NCBI GenBank assembly: GCA_964511015.1
Contig: CAZEDX010000014.1
Span: 14,022-78,021, forward strand
Direction of reading: 5' to 3'
Length of the DNA: 64,000 nt
Source of the DNA: FEN-1099 sp964511015
GTDB taxonomy: Bacteria > Lernaellota > Lernaellaia > Lernaellales > Lernaellaceae
A program made the translations under genes and the position numbers. The first letter of the stretch is position 1, and every line of letters begins with the position of its first letter. The notes below the pieces were generated by a model. The model saw only the letters and a list, made by a program, of their open reading frames with translations, had not been told where the DNA came from and ran no database searches. This document shows positions 54,593 to 63,398 of the stretch, piece after piece.

Positions 54593-55246
54593 TTACAGGG
54601 GCTGAACGGCGTAGAGCACCTTCAGGTCAGCCACCAGGCGCCGCGCCAAGCGGCGGTCGCCATCGTCGGTCAAGGGATAGTCCAAAAAATAGGCTTCGGA
54701 TCGCGCTTGGTAGAGCGCGTGAACCCGGCGCGCCATCATCAGCCGCGTCAGGTCGTGAATGTGGTAGGCGATGAACACCGGATTGAAATCATTGCGAACC
54801 GCGCCTTCTTTGATGCCGGTGCTGGTCAGATTGAGGTAGAACATCGCCGCGCGTTTCTCGTAACGGTCGGCCGCGGCCCGGATCACGTCGGTCAATCCGG
54901 AGGCACCGATGTTGAGATACACGTTGACGAACGCACCCAGCCGGCTGCCTTTTTCGGCAGCCAGTTCGAACAAGCCGGAAACGCGTTCCCAGAACGGCAC
55001 GTTTTCGCCGCCGATGGCAATGTAGGTTTCGTTGAAGTACTGCAGACCGCGCCCGAGCACCAGGCCGATCAGGTCGGGCATGCCTTCGAAATACTGCTGG
55101 ATGGCTTCCGGCGGCACATTCGCCTGCTCGGCCACGTCGGCTAAGGTCGCATAGCGCAGGCCTTTGCTGCGCAAGGCCTCCGCGCCGGCGAGCAGCACGC
55201 GGTCCTGAACATCAGACGGCAGACTCAAGAAGAGGGGTGTTGGCAA
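54593..55246 (-). CDS. TetR-family transcriptional regulator
   Basis: The start is TTG 55246, with GGAG overlapping the stop of the gene before it. The 217-residue protein has a TetR helix-turn-helix near 20-65 (RVLLAGAEALRSKGLRYATLADVAEQANVPPEAIQQYFEGM). The ligand domain matches no family I can name. It lies 19 bases before the NAPE-PLD-like gene and likely controls this operon, perhaps in response to lipids. Confidence 0.88.
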   Translation of the reverse strand: MPTPLFLSLPSDVQDRVLLAGAEALRSKGLRYATLADVAEQANVPPEAIQQYFEGMPDLIGLVLGRGLQYFNETYIAIGGENVPFWERVSGLFELAAEKGSRLGAFVNVYLNIGASGLTDVIRAAADRYEKRAAMFYLNLTSTGIKEGAVRNDFNPVFIAYHIHDLTRLMMARRVHALYQARSEAYFLDYPLTDDGDRRLARRLVADLKVLYAVQPL

Positions 55247-55249
55247 CGT

Positions 55250-55924
55250 CTACTCCGCCGCCGGCGCCGGAGCGGCCGGTTCGACCGCGGGTTCGCTTTC
55301 CGCCATCGGCTCGGGTGGCGGCGGGGGGAGTTCCCGCGGGTTTTCTTTCAACGTGGCCAGCAACACCAGTTCCCACAGGTTGTTGTCTTCCAGCGGCGCT
55401 TCCGACCGCTGCAACGCGGCAGTATGACTCTGCACGAGCAAACGGCCGGCCATTGCCGCGCGGTAGTCTTTCTTAAAGCCCTTCTTGGTGACCAGCAGCT
55501 TGCGGAACACCTTGTCGCACTTCTCTACGAACTCGTCGGTTACCAGCGGTTCGAGCACCGTGCGCCGTTTGCCGTGCCAGTATTCCTCGAACTCCTCGGC
55601 GTAGGCCGGCAAGTCGTCGCGCTTGGCATAGAGGTCGGCCAGGGGCGCACGATCGGCCGCCAGGTCGAACTGCGCATACGTCTGTTCGGGATCGTAACGC
55701 AGCGTTTGCAGGTCGGGATCGGACTTGAACAACTCCGCCAAGTGTAGCACGTTGCGCATAAAGTTCTGGACGTTGCCGAACTCACTGAGCATTTGGTGCT
55801 GGACGGCGTTTTCGCTGACAGCCAGATGTACCTTGGCTTGCTTCCGCTGCTTTTCCTTCTGATGCTTTTTCATCGCCTGGCGTGCCCGACGCTGCGCCGC
55901 GGCTTTTGCTGTCTTTTTCGCCAT
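55250..55924 (-). CDS. Uncharacterised protein with basic N-terminus and Pro/Ala tail
   Basis: The 224-residue soluble protein begins with about 30 Lys/Arg/Ala/Gln-rich residues (KKTAKAAAQRRARQAMKKHQ), as in nucleic-acid or ribosome-binding extensions. A helical middle follows (EFEEYWHGKRRTVLEPLVTDEF), and the tail is Pro/Glu/Ala-rich. GAGGTG precedes ATG 55924. Only three bases separate it from the TetR gene. No family recognised. Confidence 0.7.
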   Translation of the reverse strand: MAKKTAKAAAQRRARQAMKKHQKEKQRKQAKVHLAVSENAVQHQMLSEFGNVQNFMRNVLHLAELFKSDPDLQTLRYDPEQTYAQFDLAADRAPLADLYAKRDDLPAYAEEFEEYWHGKRRTVLEPLVTDEFVEKCDKVFRKLLVTKKGFKKDYRAAMAGRLLVQSHTAALQRSEAPLEDNNLWELVLLATLKENPRELPPPPPEPMAESEPAVEPAAPAPAAE

Positions 55925-55986
55925 GATGCACCTCGCTGCAAATTGAACAACCCATTATTAACACGCGAGCGGCCGAGAATAAAGTA

Positions 55987-56008
55987 GGGGCGCGGCCGGC
56001 CGCGCCCC
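55987..56008. terminator. GC-rich perfect palindrome after the VCBS lipoprotein gene
   Basis: A 22-base perfect inverted repeat (each half GGGGCGCGGCC) lies 27 bases past the stop of the gene at 56035 and before the start of the next minus gene. On the minus strand it is followed by TACTTTATT, a weak T-run, so it may end that transcript. Confidence 0.5.
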
Positions 56009-56034
56009 GGAGGTTTGATTGATCGAAATGGGCG

Positions 56035-58380
56035 CTATTCGTAGGCGATGGTCGGGTCGCCCTCGGTCAGCGTGATGAACGAATTGACGTTCGCCGCGTT
56101 CCAGGTTTCGACTTCGCCGGTCGGCCATTGCACTTCGATCGAGTCGATCGCGCCTTCGGTGCGCAGGCCGAAGTGCTGGCGGAGCTGCGGCGTGGCGCCG
56201 TAATGGCCGCGCGGACCCTGCACATAACGTACCTGCACCAGGCTGCCGGCGGTCACGGTGATCTTCGCGCCGATTGCGTCGCGGTTCGAATCCGTGCCGA
56301 CCAGGCGGATCTGCACCCAGTTGTAACCGGTGTCCAGGTCGTTGCGGAACAGGAACACGCCGCCGCCCGGGCTGCGGTAAGCGGCGAGCAGGTCGAGGTC
56401 GCCGTCGGCGTCGAAGTCCGCCCAGGCGTTGCCGGTGCAATCGTGAACGGCCACGCCCGCCCAGTAGGTCGTGTCCATGAGCGTGCCGTCTTCCTGCTGC
56501 TCGTAGATGCGGCTGTAGTGGCCGTCGTAGAGGGCCGACATGAACAGGTCGAGGCGGCCGTCGTTGTTGTAGTCGATGAAGCTCGGATCGACGTCGCCTT
56601 CGTCCACGCCGAAGCCCAGTTCTTCGTTGGCGATGGTGTAGACGTAGTCTTCTTCCGGGCCGCCGTTCAAGCTGATGCTCGATGGGCCGGAATCGGGCTG
56701 ATAGCGCGGGTGGGCAATCATCGACAACACGGCGTCGAAGTAGCCGTCGTTGTTGATGTCGCCGAAGTCGCTGCCGAAGCCGTTGCCCGCTTGGCGATCG
56801 CGCGCGGCGTCGAGGTGCTTTTCGTGGCCGACTTCGTCGAACGTGCCGTCGCCGTTGTTTTCGAACAGGAAGCTGCGCATGCGGCCGTAGTTGGAGACGA
56901 AGATGTCGTACCAACCGTCGTTGTTGTAGTCGACCCAGTTCACGCCGTAGCAGGCGGCCGGGCTGCCTTCGTTGACGCCGGATGCGGCGGAGACGTCGGT
57001 GAAGGTGCCGTCGCCTTCATTGTGGAACAGGTAGTCCGGATCGCAAGGCGAATACGGATACTCTTTCAACCAGGCGCCGACGTAGAGGTCGAGCCAGCCG
57101 TCGCGGTCGTAGTCGCCGAGCGACGCACTCGACAGGTTGCCGTACACCGCCAGGCCGGAATCGGTCTTTGGCGTGAAGTGTCCGCTGCCGTCGTTTTCGA
57201 GAATCAGGCTGAAGTGCTCTTCCACTGTGTCGTCGTCCGCGGTGGTATCGTCGTCGGCCGTGTCGTCGTCGGCCGTATCATCGTCCGCCGTATCGTCGTC
57301 CGCCGTGTTTTTGTCGGCCTTGTCGCCGCCGCGGGCCGTGGGCCACGGCACCGGCGCGATGATGATTGCGTCCTGGTCGCCGTCGTTGTCGTAGTCGACC
57401 ATGGCCGTGGTTTGCGAATAGTATTCGCCGTTCAGCCCGCTTTCGGCCGACAGGTCGGTGAACGTGCCGTCGCCGTTGTTGTCGTAGTACACGATGCGGC
57501 TGCCGAGCGTCGCGTCGCCCAGCTTGGTCAGGATCATGTCGTAGTCGCCATCGCCGTCGATGTCGGACCACGCGGTGCGGTGCTGGCCGGTCACGTTGAT
57601 GCCGGCATCGATGGTGACGTCGGTGAAGTATGACGGCTTGTCCCACACGCAAAAGCGGTTACCGACCAGGTGAATCATGTAGTAGTAGGAGGCATAGCCC
57701 CACTCGAACGGCTCGTTCTCGATGGCCCATTCTTCCTGGTAGTAGCGGCTGCGCAGGTAGGTGTTGGGCGCGTGGCTGTAGGCCAGCGTGGGCAAGCCGT
57801 TGTCGGACAGATGCTCGTAGATGACCCAGAACTTCGTGCTGGGCATGAACATCAAACCCTTGTCGGAGACGTCGACTTCGACCCAACCTTCTTGGGTTAC
57901 GTCGACGGTGACCGGTTCCATGTATTCGACCGGCGTCACGTCTTCGTTCAGCGGCTGCAGCGTCGGTTCCGAACCCAGCAGGTCGGCGTATACGTGGATC
58001 TTCGCCTGGCCGCCCGGTTCCATGAAGTACATCTTGATCTTCTGCACGTGGAAGGGTGTGTCGAGAATGAACTGCGTGCCTTCCATTTCGCCATTGAGGT
58101 ATTCGTCTTCGCCGTACAACGGGTCGTTGTCGTCGATGTAGAACTCGCCGGCTTCGGCTGCGCAAGGATTGTCGTACCAGCTGCAATGTGCCGCGTACTG
58201 GTCGAGCAACGGATCGCCGCACTGGCCGGAGGTGTCGTCATCGGCCGTGTCGTCGTCGCTGTCGTCGTCGCCGCCGCCATTGTCGTCATCGTCGTCACCG
58301 CCGCCGCAATCACAACCGGCCGCGGCGATCAACGCGAGAAAGGACAAAAACAAAAGAAAACCCAACCCAAAACGTTTCAT
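56035..58380 (-). CDS. VCBS/FG-GAP and ASPIC/UnbV repeat lipoprotein with N-terminal and internal Asp tracts
   Basis: ATG 58380 follows AAGGAG. The 781-residue protein has a lipobox (AAGC, Cys23; Asp at +2), an Asp/Gly stalk, a jelly-roll-like part (about 75-240), then VCBS/FG-GAP propeller repeats (SDIDGDGDYDMIL, VDYDNDGDQDAIII, GDYDRDGWLDLYVG, VDYNNDGWYDIFVS, IDYNNDGRLDLFMS) and an ASPIC/UnbV end (GLRTEGAIDSIEVQWPTGE). A second Asp tract (TADDD repeats) interrupts the propeller near residue 365-400. It should be a Ca2+-binding surface protein. The downstream PNGase-like lipoprotein shares the tract border TADDDTVEE. Confidence 0.87.
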   Translation of the reverse strand: MKRFGLGFLLFLSFLALIAAAGCDCGGGDDDDDNGGGDDDSDDDTADDDTSGQCGDPLLDQYAAHCSWYDNPCAAEAGEFYIDDNDPLYGEDEYLNGEMEGTQFILDTPFHVQKIKMYFMEPGGQAKIHVYADLLGSEPTLQPLNEDVTPVEYMEPVTVDVTQEGWVEVDVSDKGLMFMPSTKFWVIYEHLSDNGLPTLAYSHAPNTYLRSRYYQEEWAIENEPFEWGYASYYYMIHLVGNRFCVWDKPSYFTDVTIDAGINVTGQHRTAWSDIDGDGDYDMILTKLGDATLGSRIVYYDNNGDGTFTDLSAESGLNGEYYSQTTAMVDYDNDGDQDAIIIAPVPWPTARGGDKADKNTADDDTADDDTADDDTADDDTTADDDTVEEHFSLILENDGSGHFTPKTDSGLAVYGNLSSASLGDYDRDGWLDLYVGAWLKEYPYSPCDPDYLFHNEGDGTFTDVSAASGVNEGSPAACYGVNWVDYNNDGWYDIFVSNYGRMRSFLFENNGDGTFDEVGHEKHLDAARDRQAGNGFGSDFGDINNDGYFDAVLSMIAHPRYQPDSGPSSISLNGGPEEDYVYTIANEELGFGVDEGDVDPSFIDYNNDGRLDLFMSALYDGHYSRIYEQQEDGTLMDTTYWAGVAVHDCTGNAWADFDADGDLDLLAAYRSPGGGVFLFRNDLDTGYNWVQIRLVGTDSNRDAIGAKITVTAGSLVQVRYVQGPRGHYGATPQLRQHFGLRTEGAIDSIEVQWPTGEVETWNAANVNSFITLTEGDPTIAYE

Positions 58381-58482
58381 GATCAATCGCTCCTTATTGC
58401 GGTTCGCAGCGCGGATTATTGCCGATTCAGGCGGTCTTGGGAAGCGGCGGGCGTGTACGGCACCCGCCTCAAAATCGCCTGT

Positions 58483-59730
58483 CTATTCCCACACATACAA
58501 CTGTACGGACAGAAGCTCGATTGGCGTGGTGTGGTAACTGCCGTTGTAGTCGCAGTTGCCGGGCTGATCGTCGAACACACAGCCTTCGCAGTAATTGTTT
58601 TCGTCTCCGGCGCCGGGGCGGCAGGTGTTTTCGTAGGCCACGCCCTCGTCCACTACGATGTCGTAGCCAATGACGTTTTCCACGCCGGCCAACACGTCGT
58701 CGGTCACGTCGACGATTTGCGGCTCCACCGGCGCGCCCGGGCACCAGCCGTTGCGGTTGTAGGGCCAGGTGCCGTCCTGGTCCTTCAACGGATTGTGCGC
58801 GCAGTCGCCGCGCCAGGGATTGAACCAATACGAAGTGCCGTTGACCAGCACCTGATGGTCGAGCGAGCAGAACTCGCCGCAGTTGCTTCGGTTGCCTTGG
58901 CCGTGGCCGGTGGCGACCACGCGCAGTTCCGCGCGCGAAACGGTGGCTGGCAGCAGGGCCGTCGCCTCGCCGAGCTGCGTGGGCACGGAATTGTCGGGGT
59001 TGCCGAGCTCCAGCACGACCCACGGCCAAAGATTGAAGATCTGGTCGGGCGTGTTTTCGTCCTTCGCCGGGTGGAAGATGAACTTGAGCGTCACGCGCCA
59101 ACCATGGCCGGAGGACGAGTCGGGCCCAACCCAGGTGTCGATCAGCGAGCGGATCGTTTGCGTGCCGACCAGCAGGTTTTTGTAGGCCGTCACGTCGACC
59201 AGCATGCACATGCCGATGTTGTACGGCGTGATGTAACGCCACAACTCCATCACCTCTTCGTCGACCGTACCCGGATCGTTGACCAGATAAACGCTGGCCA
59301 GGCGGTCCCAATCGTCGCAATCGCCGTCGGCGGGGCAGGACAGTTCCAGGCGCATGGTCACCTGCTCCCAATCGCCGGAGGTCGGGAAATTCACCTCGGC
59401 ATTGATCGTGCGCAGGTCGGGGTCGCCGTAGTACTGATCGGCCAGGTCGAAGGCCGTGATCACCGTGGCGTCGGCCGGCTCGTCTTCCTCGGTGCAGCCG
59501 TACCACGGCGGACCGGGCCATTCTTCTTCAACCGTGTCATCGTCGGCGGTGTCGTCGTCGGCGGTGTCGTCATCCACGTCGTCGTCGTCGCCGTCATCGT
59601 CATCGTCATCACCGGCATCGTCATCAATCGCGTCGTCGTCGGCCCCATCGTCGTTGTCGTCGTCGTCGCCGACGCACGCGGTGAAGGAAAACAACGCCAG
59701 CAACAAAGCCAGCAGCAACCACTGTTTCAT
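58483..59730 (-). CDS. PNGase F-like lipoprotein with Asp stalk
   Basis: The 415-residue protein has a lipobox (FTAC, Cys19), about 50 residues of Asp stalk, and two jelly-roll domains. CDDWDRLASVYLV matches the PNGase F region with the catalytic Asp (CxxWDR). The second domain has GHGQGNRSNCGEFC, NPWRGDCAHNPLKDQDGTWP and YNRNGWCPGAPVEP, the strongest family signature. PNGase F removes whole N-glycans from Asn, leaving Asp. Most are secreted by bacteria that feed on glycoproteins; here it is tethered. Start overlaps the corA stop by 4 bases. Confidence 0.85.
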   Translation of the reverse strand: MKQWLLLALLLALFSFTACVGDDDDNDDGADDDAIDDDAGDDDDDDGDDDDVDDDTADDDTADDDTVEEEWPGPPWYGCTEEDEPADATVITAFDLADQYYGDPDLRTINAEVNFPTSGDWEQVTMRLELSCPADGDCDDWDRLASVYLVNDPGTVDEEVMELWRYITPYNIGMCMLVDVTAYKNLLVGTQTIRSLIDTWVGPDSSSGHGWRVTLKFIFHPAKDENTPDQIFNLWPWVVLELGNPDNSVPTQLGEATALLPATVSRAELRVVATGHGQGNRSNCGEFCSLDHQVLVNGTSYWFNPWRGDCAHNPLKDQDGTWPYNRNGWCPGAPVEPQIVDVTDDVLAGVENVIGYDIVVDEGVAYENTCRPGAGDENNYCEGCVFDDQPGNCDYNGSYHTTPIELLSVQLYVWE

Positions 59731-60869
59731 TGTCTGTTCTCCTTTGTTTTCTCGGCGGTGGAGGCGGGCCGCTTGTGGCTACCGATCCACCCGCTGGCCC
59801 AGAAGTAGCCCAGCAGGCCCAGGGTGACCGCGGCCATCAGCCCGAGCGCGAACAGGTAACCATAGCGCCAGCGAAGCTCGGGCATGTTTAGCGGCCCGGC
59901 GTCGGGGCTGAAGTTCATGCCGTAGATGCTGGCGATAAATGACAGCGGAATGAAAATCGTGGCAATGATGGTGAGCACCGTCATGATCTCGTTGAGGCGG
60001 CTGGTGAACGAGGCGTGATAAACGTCCATCAACCCCAATGCGTTTTCGCGGAACGACTCGACGCGATCGATGATCGTCGACACGTGATCGTGGCAGTCGC
60101 GCAGATGGGTGCGCGTTTCGTCCGACAACAGCGGGTTGTCGTCGCGCAGCAGTTGATAGATTGCCTCCTTCAACGGCGCCACTAGGCGGCGCATGCCGAT
60201 AGCTTCCTGTTTGATCTGGTAGATGCGCGCACCGGCGGTCTTATCGGCTTGAGCCAAAATCGATTCCTCCAGCCGGTCGAGCCGATCCTCGAGTTCGTCC
60301 ATCACCGGGAAGTAGCGGTCGATCGTCGCGTCCAACAGGGCATAGGCCAGGTAGTCGGCACCCATCTGGCGAATGCGTCCGCGCCCCTGGCGGATCCGGT
60401 CGCGCACCGGCTCGAAGCAATCGCCCGGGCGTTCCTGGAACATCAACACAAAGCCGTCGCCGACGAACAGGCTGATCTGCTCGTTGTCCCATTCCGGGTT
60501 GACGTCGAGCATACGCGCCACGATGAAGTAGCCGCTCTGGTAGGTCTCGATCTTCGGCCGTTGCGCGGTGCTGGTCACGTCCTCCAGCGCCAGCCGATGG
60601 AGGTGGAAGACCTGGCCCAACTCCTCGATTGTGGTGGCGTCGCCCAGGCCCGCGACATTCACCCACATCACCGGCCACCGGCTCTGCAGCGCCGGCAAGG
60701 CTTTCGGATCGGTGATCGCCTGTTCGACAAAACCGTCCGGTCCATAGGCCAGCACATCAATGACCGGACGGGGTGAAGTCGGATCGGCGACGATCGTGCC
60801 CGGCGACATGCCGGGCGCATGGGCGGTGGGCCGGTGCTTGCGCCGGCGACCGCGATGGTGAGTGGCCAT
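59727..60869 (-). CDS. corA: CorA-family Mg2+/Co2+ channel
   Basis: ATG 60869 follows CCGGAG by 5 bases. The 380-residue protein has the cytoplasmic funnel (WVNVAGLGDATTIEELGQVF, HRLALEDVTSTAQRPKIE) with the long stalk helix, and two C-terminal membrane helices separated by YGMNF, the invariant GMN selectivity motif. It imports Mg2+ as a pentamer. The unusually basic N-terminus (THHRGRRRKHR) is extra. The PNGase F-like gene follows with a 4-base overlap, an odd pairing. Confidence 0.94.
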   Translation of the reverse strand: MATHHRGRRRKHRPTAHAPGMSPGTIVADPTSPRPVIDVLAYGPDGFVEQAITDPKALPALQSRWPVMWVNVAGLGDATTIEELGQVFHLHRLALEDVTSTAQRPKIETYQSGYFIVARMLDVNPEWDNEQISLFVGDGFVLMFQERPGDCFEPVRDRIRQGRGRIRQMGADYLAYALLDATIDRYFPVMDELEDRLDRLEESILAQADKTAGARIYQIKQEAIGMRRLVAPLKEAIYQLLRDDNPLLSDETRTHLRDCHDHVSTIIDRVESFRENALGLMDVYHASFTSRLNEIMTVLTIIATIFIPLSFIASIYGMNFSPDAGPLNMPELRWRYGYLFALGLMAAVTLGLLGYFWASGWIGSHKRPASTAEKTKENRQ

Positions 60870-61008
60870 GACGACTCCGGTAGGTATTTCGTTTGCGCCA
60901 TCATCCTCCGTGCGCCGGGCCGCGTCAAGAAAAGCATGCTCGGCAGCGAGCATCCATTGCGGCGCGAAGATCCGCCCGTCGCGGCCGAATAGGTCGGTCA
61001 AGAAACCG

Positions 61009-61038
61009 TTGCCGCGAAACCCAGGTCGGTGATATATT
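61009..61038 (+). promoter_or_regulatory. Promoter candidate of the MJ0042/TPR-gatCA run
   Basis: TTGCCG (61009-61014) and TATATT (61033-61038) are 18 bases apart, about 55 bases before the start at 61094. Confidence 0.45.
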
Positions 61039-61093
61039 TAGGTTTTGAGTCGGGCGGTGTGTAACGTGCGACGCAGGTCGCGGAGGTAGCGGT

Positions 61094-63085
61094 ATGAAGG
61101 GTACTTGCCCTGCTTGCGCCAGTTCGTACCCAGTTCCGGATGACAAAGTCACCGCGAAAGGGTTACTGGTTCGCTGCCGTCATTGCGGCGCGGTATTTCG
61201 CCTGTTCCCGGGCGGAGCACCGGCCCAACTGCACAAACCGCCGACCGAGCCCGAGGAGTCGTGGAAACCACGGCCGGCTCATCATGAAGTAGCGGCGCCG
61301 CCTCCGCCGCCACCTCCGCCTCCGCCGAAGGTGGAACCGCCGCCTCCTCCTCCGCCACCGCCGGAGCCCGAACCGGAACCGCCCCCTCCGCCGAAGGTGG
61401 AACCGCCGCCTCCTCCTCCGCCACCGCCGGAGCCCGAACCGGAACCGCCTCCTCCGCCGCCAGAGCCGGAACCCGAACCGGAGCCCGAACCGCCGGCAAT
61501 GACCAGACCGACCGATACGATGGGCGAACTGGTGCCGGAAGAAGAGGCCTTCCCGCCGCGGCGCAAGAAGGGCAAGAAGAAGAAGGAACGCTTCGGTTCG
61601 CCGCGTTGGACGAAAGAAGAAAGGCAACGCGCAACCGCCGAGGAAATGCCGGTTGCCGAAGCGCCAGCAGAAGCCGAGCCGGTTCGTTCGGTAAAGCTCG
61701 AATCGGAACCGGTGCGCACGGTAAAACTCGAATCCGAACCGGCGCGCAGCCGGCGAATCGAAACCACCGAGGTGGGAGACGAGCGCGATCTGAAGGAGTT
61801 GATGTCCTTCGAGAAGCGCTTCGGCGCGAAGAAGAAGGCGCCGCTGCCGGAAGGCGAGGACTCTGCCGCTTTCCCCGGTCTGCCGCGGAGTTCCGATTCG
61901 CGTTTCCTATGGAAGTACGTCGTCGTCGGTGCGGCGGCCGTCGTTTTGATCGCATCGATCTTCGCCATTCTGACCTTGGCCCGTGAGGGCAAGCGCGCCT
62001 ACGACAACCTGCAAAAGCGCAATGAGGCGTCGCAGATGGTTCAAGACAAGAACCGCCAGGATCTGGACTACCAGAACCAGTTCAACACCGGTCTGCACGA
62101 CCTCGATGCCGGCACCGTTGCCGCGTATGAAGCGGCCATCGCCAGTTTCGATCGTTCCCTCAAGGCCAAAGCCGACTATCGTCCGCCCCTGGCTTGGAAG
62201 GCGGAACTGCTGGCGCTGCTCGCGATCGAGCACGAGAAAGTCGACCGCCTGGCCGAAGGCTGTCAGTTGGCCGACAAGGCGTTGGCCGCCGGACCGAAAG
62301 CCGCTGACGCGTTGCGCGCCAAGGCCGCCTGCCTGCTTGGTTCGGACAAAGCCGAGGATGCCGTCAAACTGGTGCAGCAGGCGATCATCGCGTCCGAGAA
62401 CGACGCGGTGGAAGACGCGGAATCCAACTACGTGTTGGCGTTGATCCACCTGAAGCAGAAAGACCTCGACAAGGCTGTCGACGCGCTCAAAGCCGTGGTC
62501 GCCGCCAATCCGTTGCATTTCCGTGGCCACTACCTGCTGGCCGACGCGCTGGCGTCGAAGAAGTTGTGGCCGGACGCGGTCGCCGAAGCGACCAAGGCCG
62601 TGCAGTTGCAGCAGGGTCATCTGGCCGCCAAGCAGCGGCTGGCCGACTATCAGGCGCAGGCCACCGGCGCGAATGCCCAGGCCGGTGCCGTGCCGGGGCT
62701 GCGAGAAGAACTTGGCGCCGAGATGGACAAAAAAGCGAAATCCACCAAGCTGCTGGCCGAAGCGCGCGCGGCGGTGAATCGCGGCGCAACCAATCAAGCG
62801 TTGGGCCTGCTCAACGAGGTCATGGCGCTGGGCGTGCATGCCGGCCAGGCCTACATGTTGAAGTGCCAGTTGTACGTCAACTCCGGCAACTACGCCGCGG
62901 CCATCGAAGCATGTAGCGCGGCCCGCAACTACAGCGCCGATGCCTACTATTTCCTGGGCGCGGCGTACGAAGCCATGGGCAACGACGCGCTCAAACGCGA
63001 AAACTACCAAGCTTATCTGTACGCGCGTCCGGACGGCCGTTACGCGAACGACGTGCGTTCGATCTTGGGTGTCGGCCAGGAGTAA
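61094..63085 (+). CDS. MJ0042-type zinc-ribbon, Pro-rich, single-helix membrane protein with TPR region
   Basis: GGAGG precedes the ATG. The 663-residue protein starts with a zinc ribbon of MJ0042 type (CPACASSYPVPDDKVTAKG, then CRHCGAVFR), followed by a Pro/Glu-rich stretch with two near-identical copies of KVEPPPPPPPPPEPEPEPPP (about 75-135), an acidic/basic linker with a triplet of SEPVR(S/T)VKLE units, a membrane helix (YVVVGAAAVVLIASIFAIL, about 275-295), and periplasmic TPR-like helices to the end. This layout is common in deltaproteobacterial envelope or motility proteins. It lies 4 bases before gatC. Confidence 0.82.
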   Translation: MKGTCPACASSYPVPDDKVTAKGLLVRCRHCGAVFRLFPGGAPAQLHKPPTEPEESWKPRPAHHEVAAPPPPPPPPPPKVEPPPPPPPPPEPEPEPPPPPKVEPPPPPPPPPEPEPEPPPPPPEPEPEPEPEPPAMTRPTDTMGELVPEEEAFPPRRKKGKKKKERFGSPRWTKEERQRATAEEMPVAEAPAEAEPVRSVKLESEPVRTVKLESEPARSRRIETTEVGDERDLKELMSFEKRFGAKKKAPLPEGEDSAAFPGLPRSSDSRFLWKYVVVGAAAVVLIASIFAILTLAREGKRAYDNLQKRNEASQMVQDKNRQDLDYQNQFNTGLHDLDAGTVAAYEAAIASFDRSLKAKADYRPPLAWKAELLALLAIEHEKVDRLAEGCQLADKALAAGPKAADALRAKAACLLGSDKAEDAVKLVQQAIIASENDAVEDAESNYVLALIHLKQKDLDKAVDALKAVVAANPLHFRGHYLLADALASKKLWPDAVAEATKAVQLQQGHLAAKQRLADYQAQATGANAQAGAVPGLREELGAEMDKKAKSTKLLAEARAAVNRGATNQALGLLNEVMALGVHAGQAYMLKCQLYVNSGNYAAAIEACSAARNYSADAYYFLGAAYEAMGNDALKRENYQAYLYARPDGRYANDVRSILGVGQE

Positions 63086-63089
63086 TTTC

Positions 63090-63398
63090 GTGAAACCGAC
63101 GATCGACCGCGCGACGGTGTTGCACGTCGCCGCGCTGGCCCGCTTGCAGGTGCGCGACGATGAACTGCCGCGCCTGACCGCGCAGATGGGCCGCATTCTC
63201 GAATATGTCGCCTTGCTCGACGAACTTGATCTGGCGGGCGTCGAGCCGACCAGTCACGCCATGGATCTGACCGGTTCGTTGCGCGCCGATGAGCCACGCC
63301 CCGGCCTATCCCCGGCGGAAGCGCTGGCCAATGCCCCAGACCCGATGCCGCCCTACTTCCGCGTGCCGCAGGTCATCGAAGGCGAGGGTGAGGCGTGA
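63090..63398 (+). CDS. gatC: Asp-tRNA(Asn)/Glu-tRNA(Gln) amidotransferase subunit C
   Basis: GTG 63090 has AGGAG 7 bases upstream, inside the end of the previous gene. The 102-residue protein matches GatC: VLHVAALARLQVRDDELPRLTAQMGRILEYV, LDELDLAGVEPTSHA, LRADEPRPGLS, PYFRVPQVIEGE. It holds GatA and GatB together in the complex that amidates mischarged tRNA. gatA overlaps it by 4 bases. Confidence 0.94.
   Translation: MKPTIDRATVLHVAALARLQVRDDELPRLTAQMGRILEYVALLDELDLAGVEPTSHAMDLTGSLRADEPRPGLSPAEALANAPDPMPPYFRVPQVIEGEGEA

Noticed and set aside
57230..57320. 15-base tandem units that could be mistaken for a CRISPR-like or minisatellite array
   Set aside because: They encode the five-residue Asp repeat in frame, have no spacers, and occur in every Asp-tract gene.
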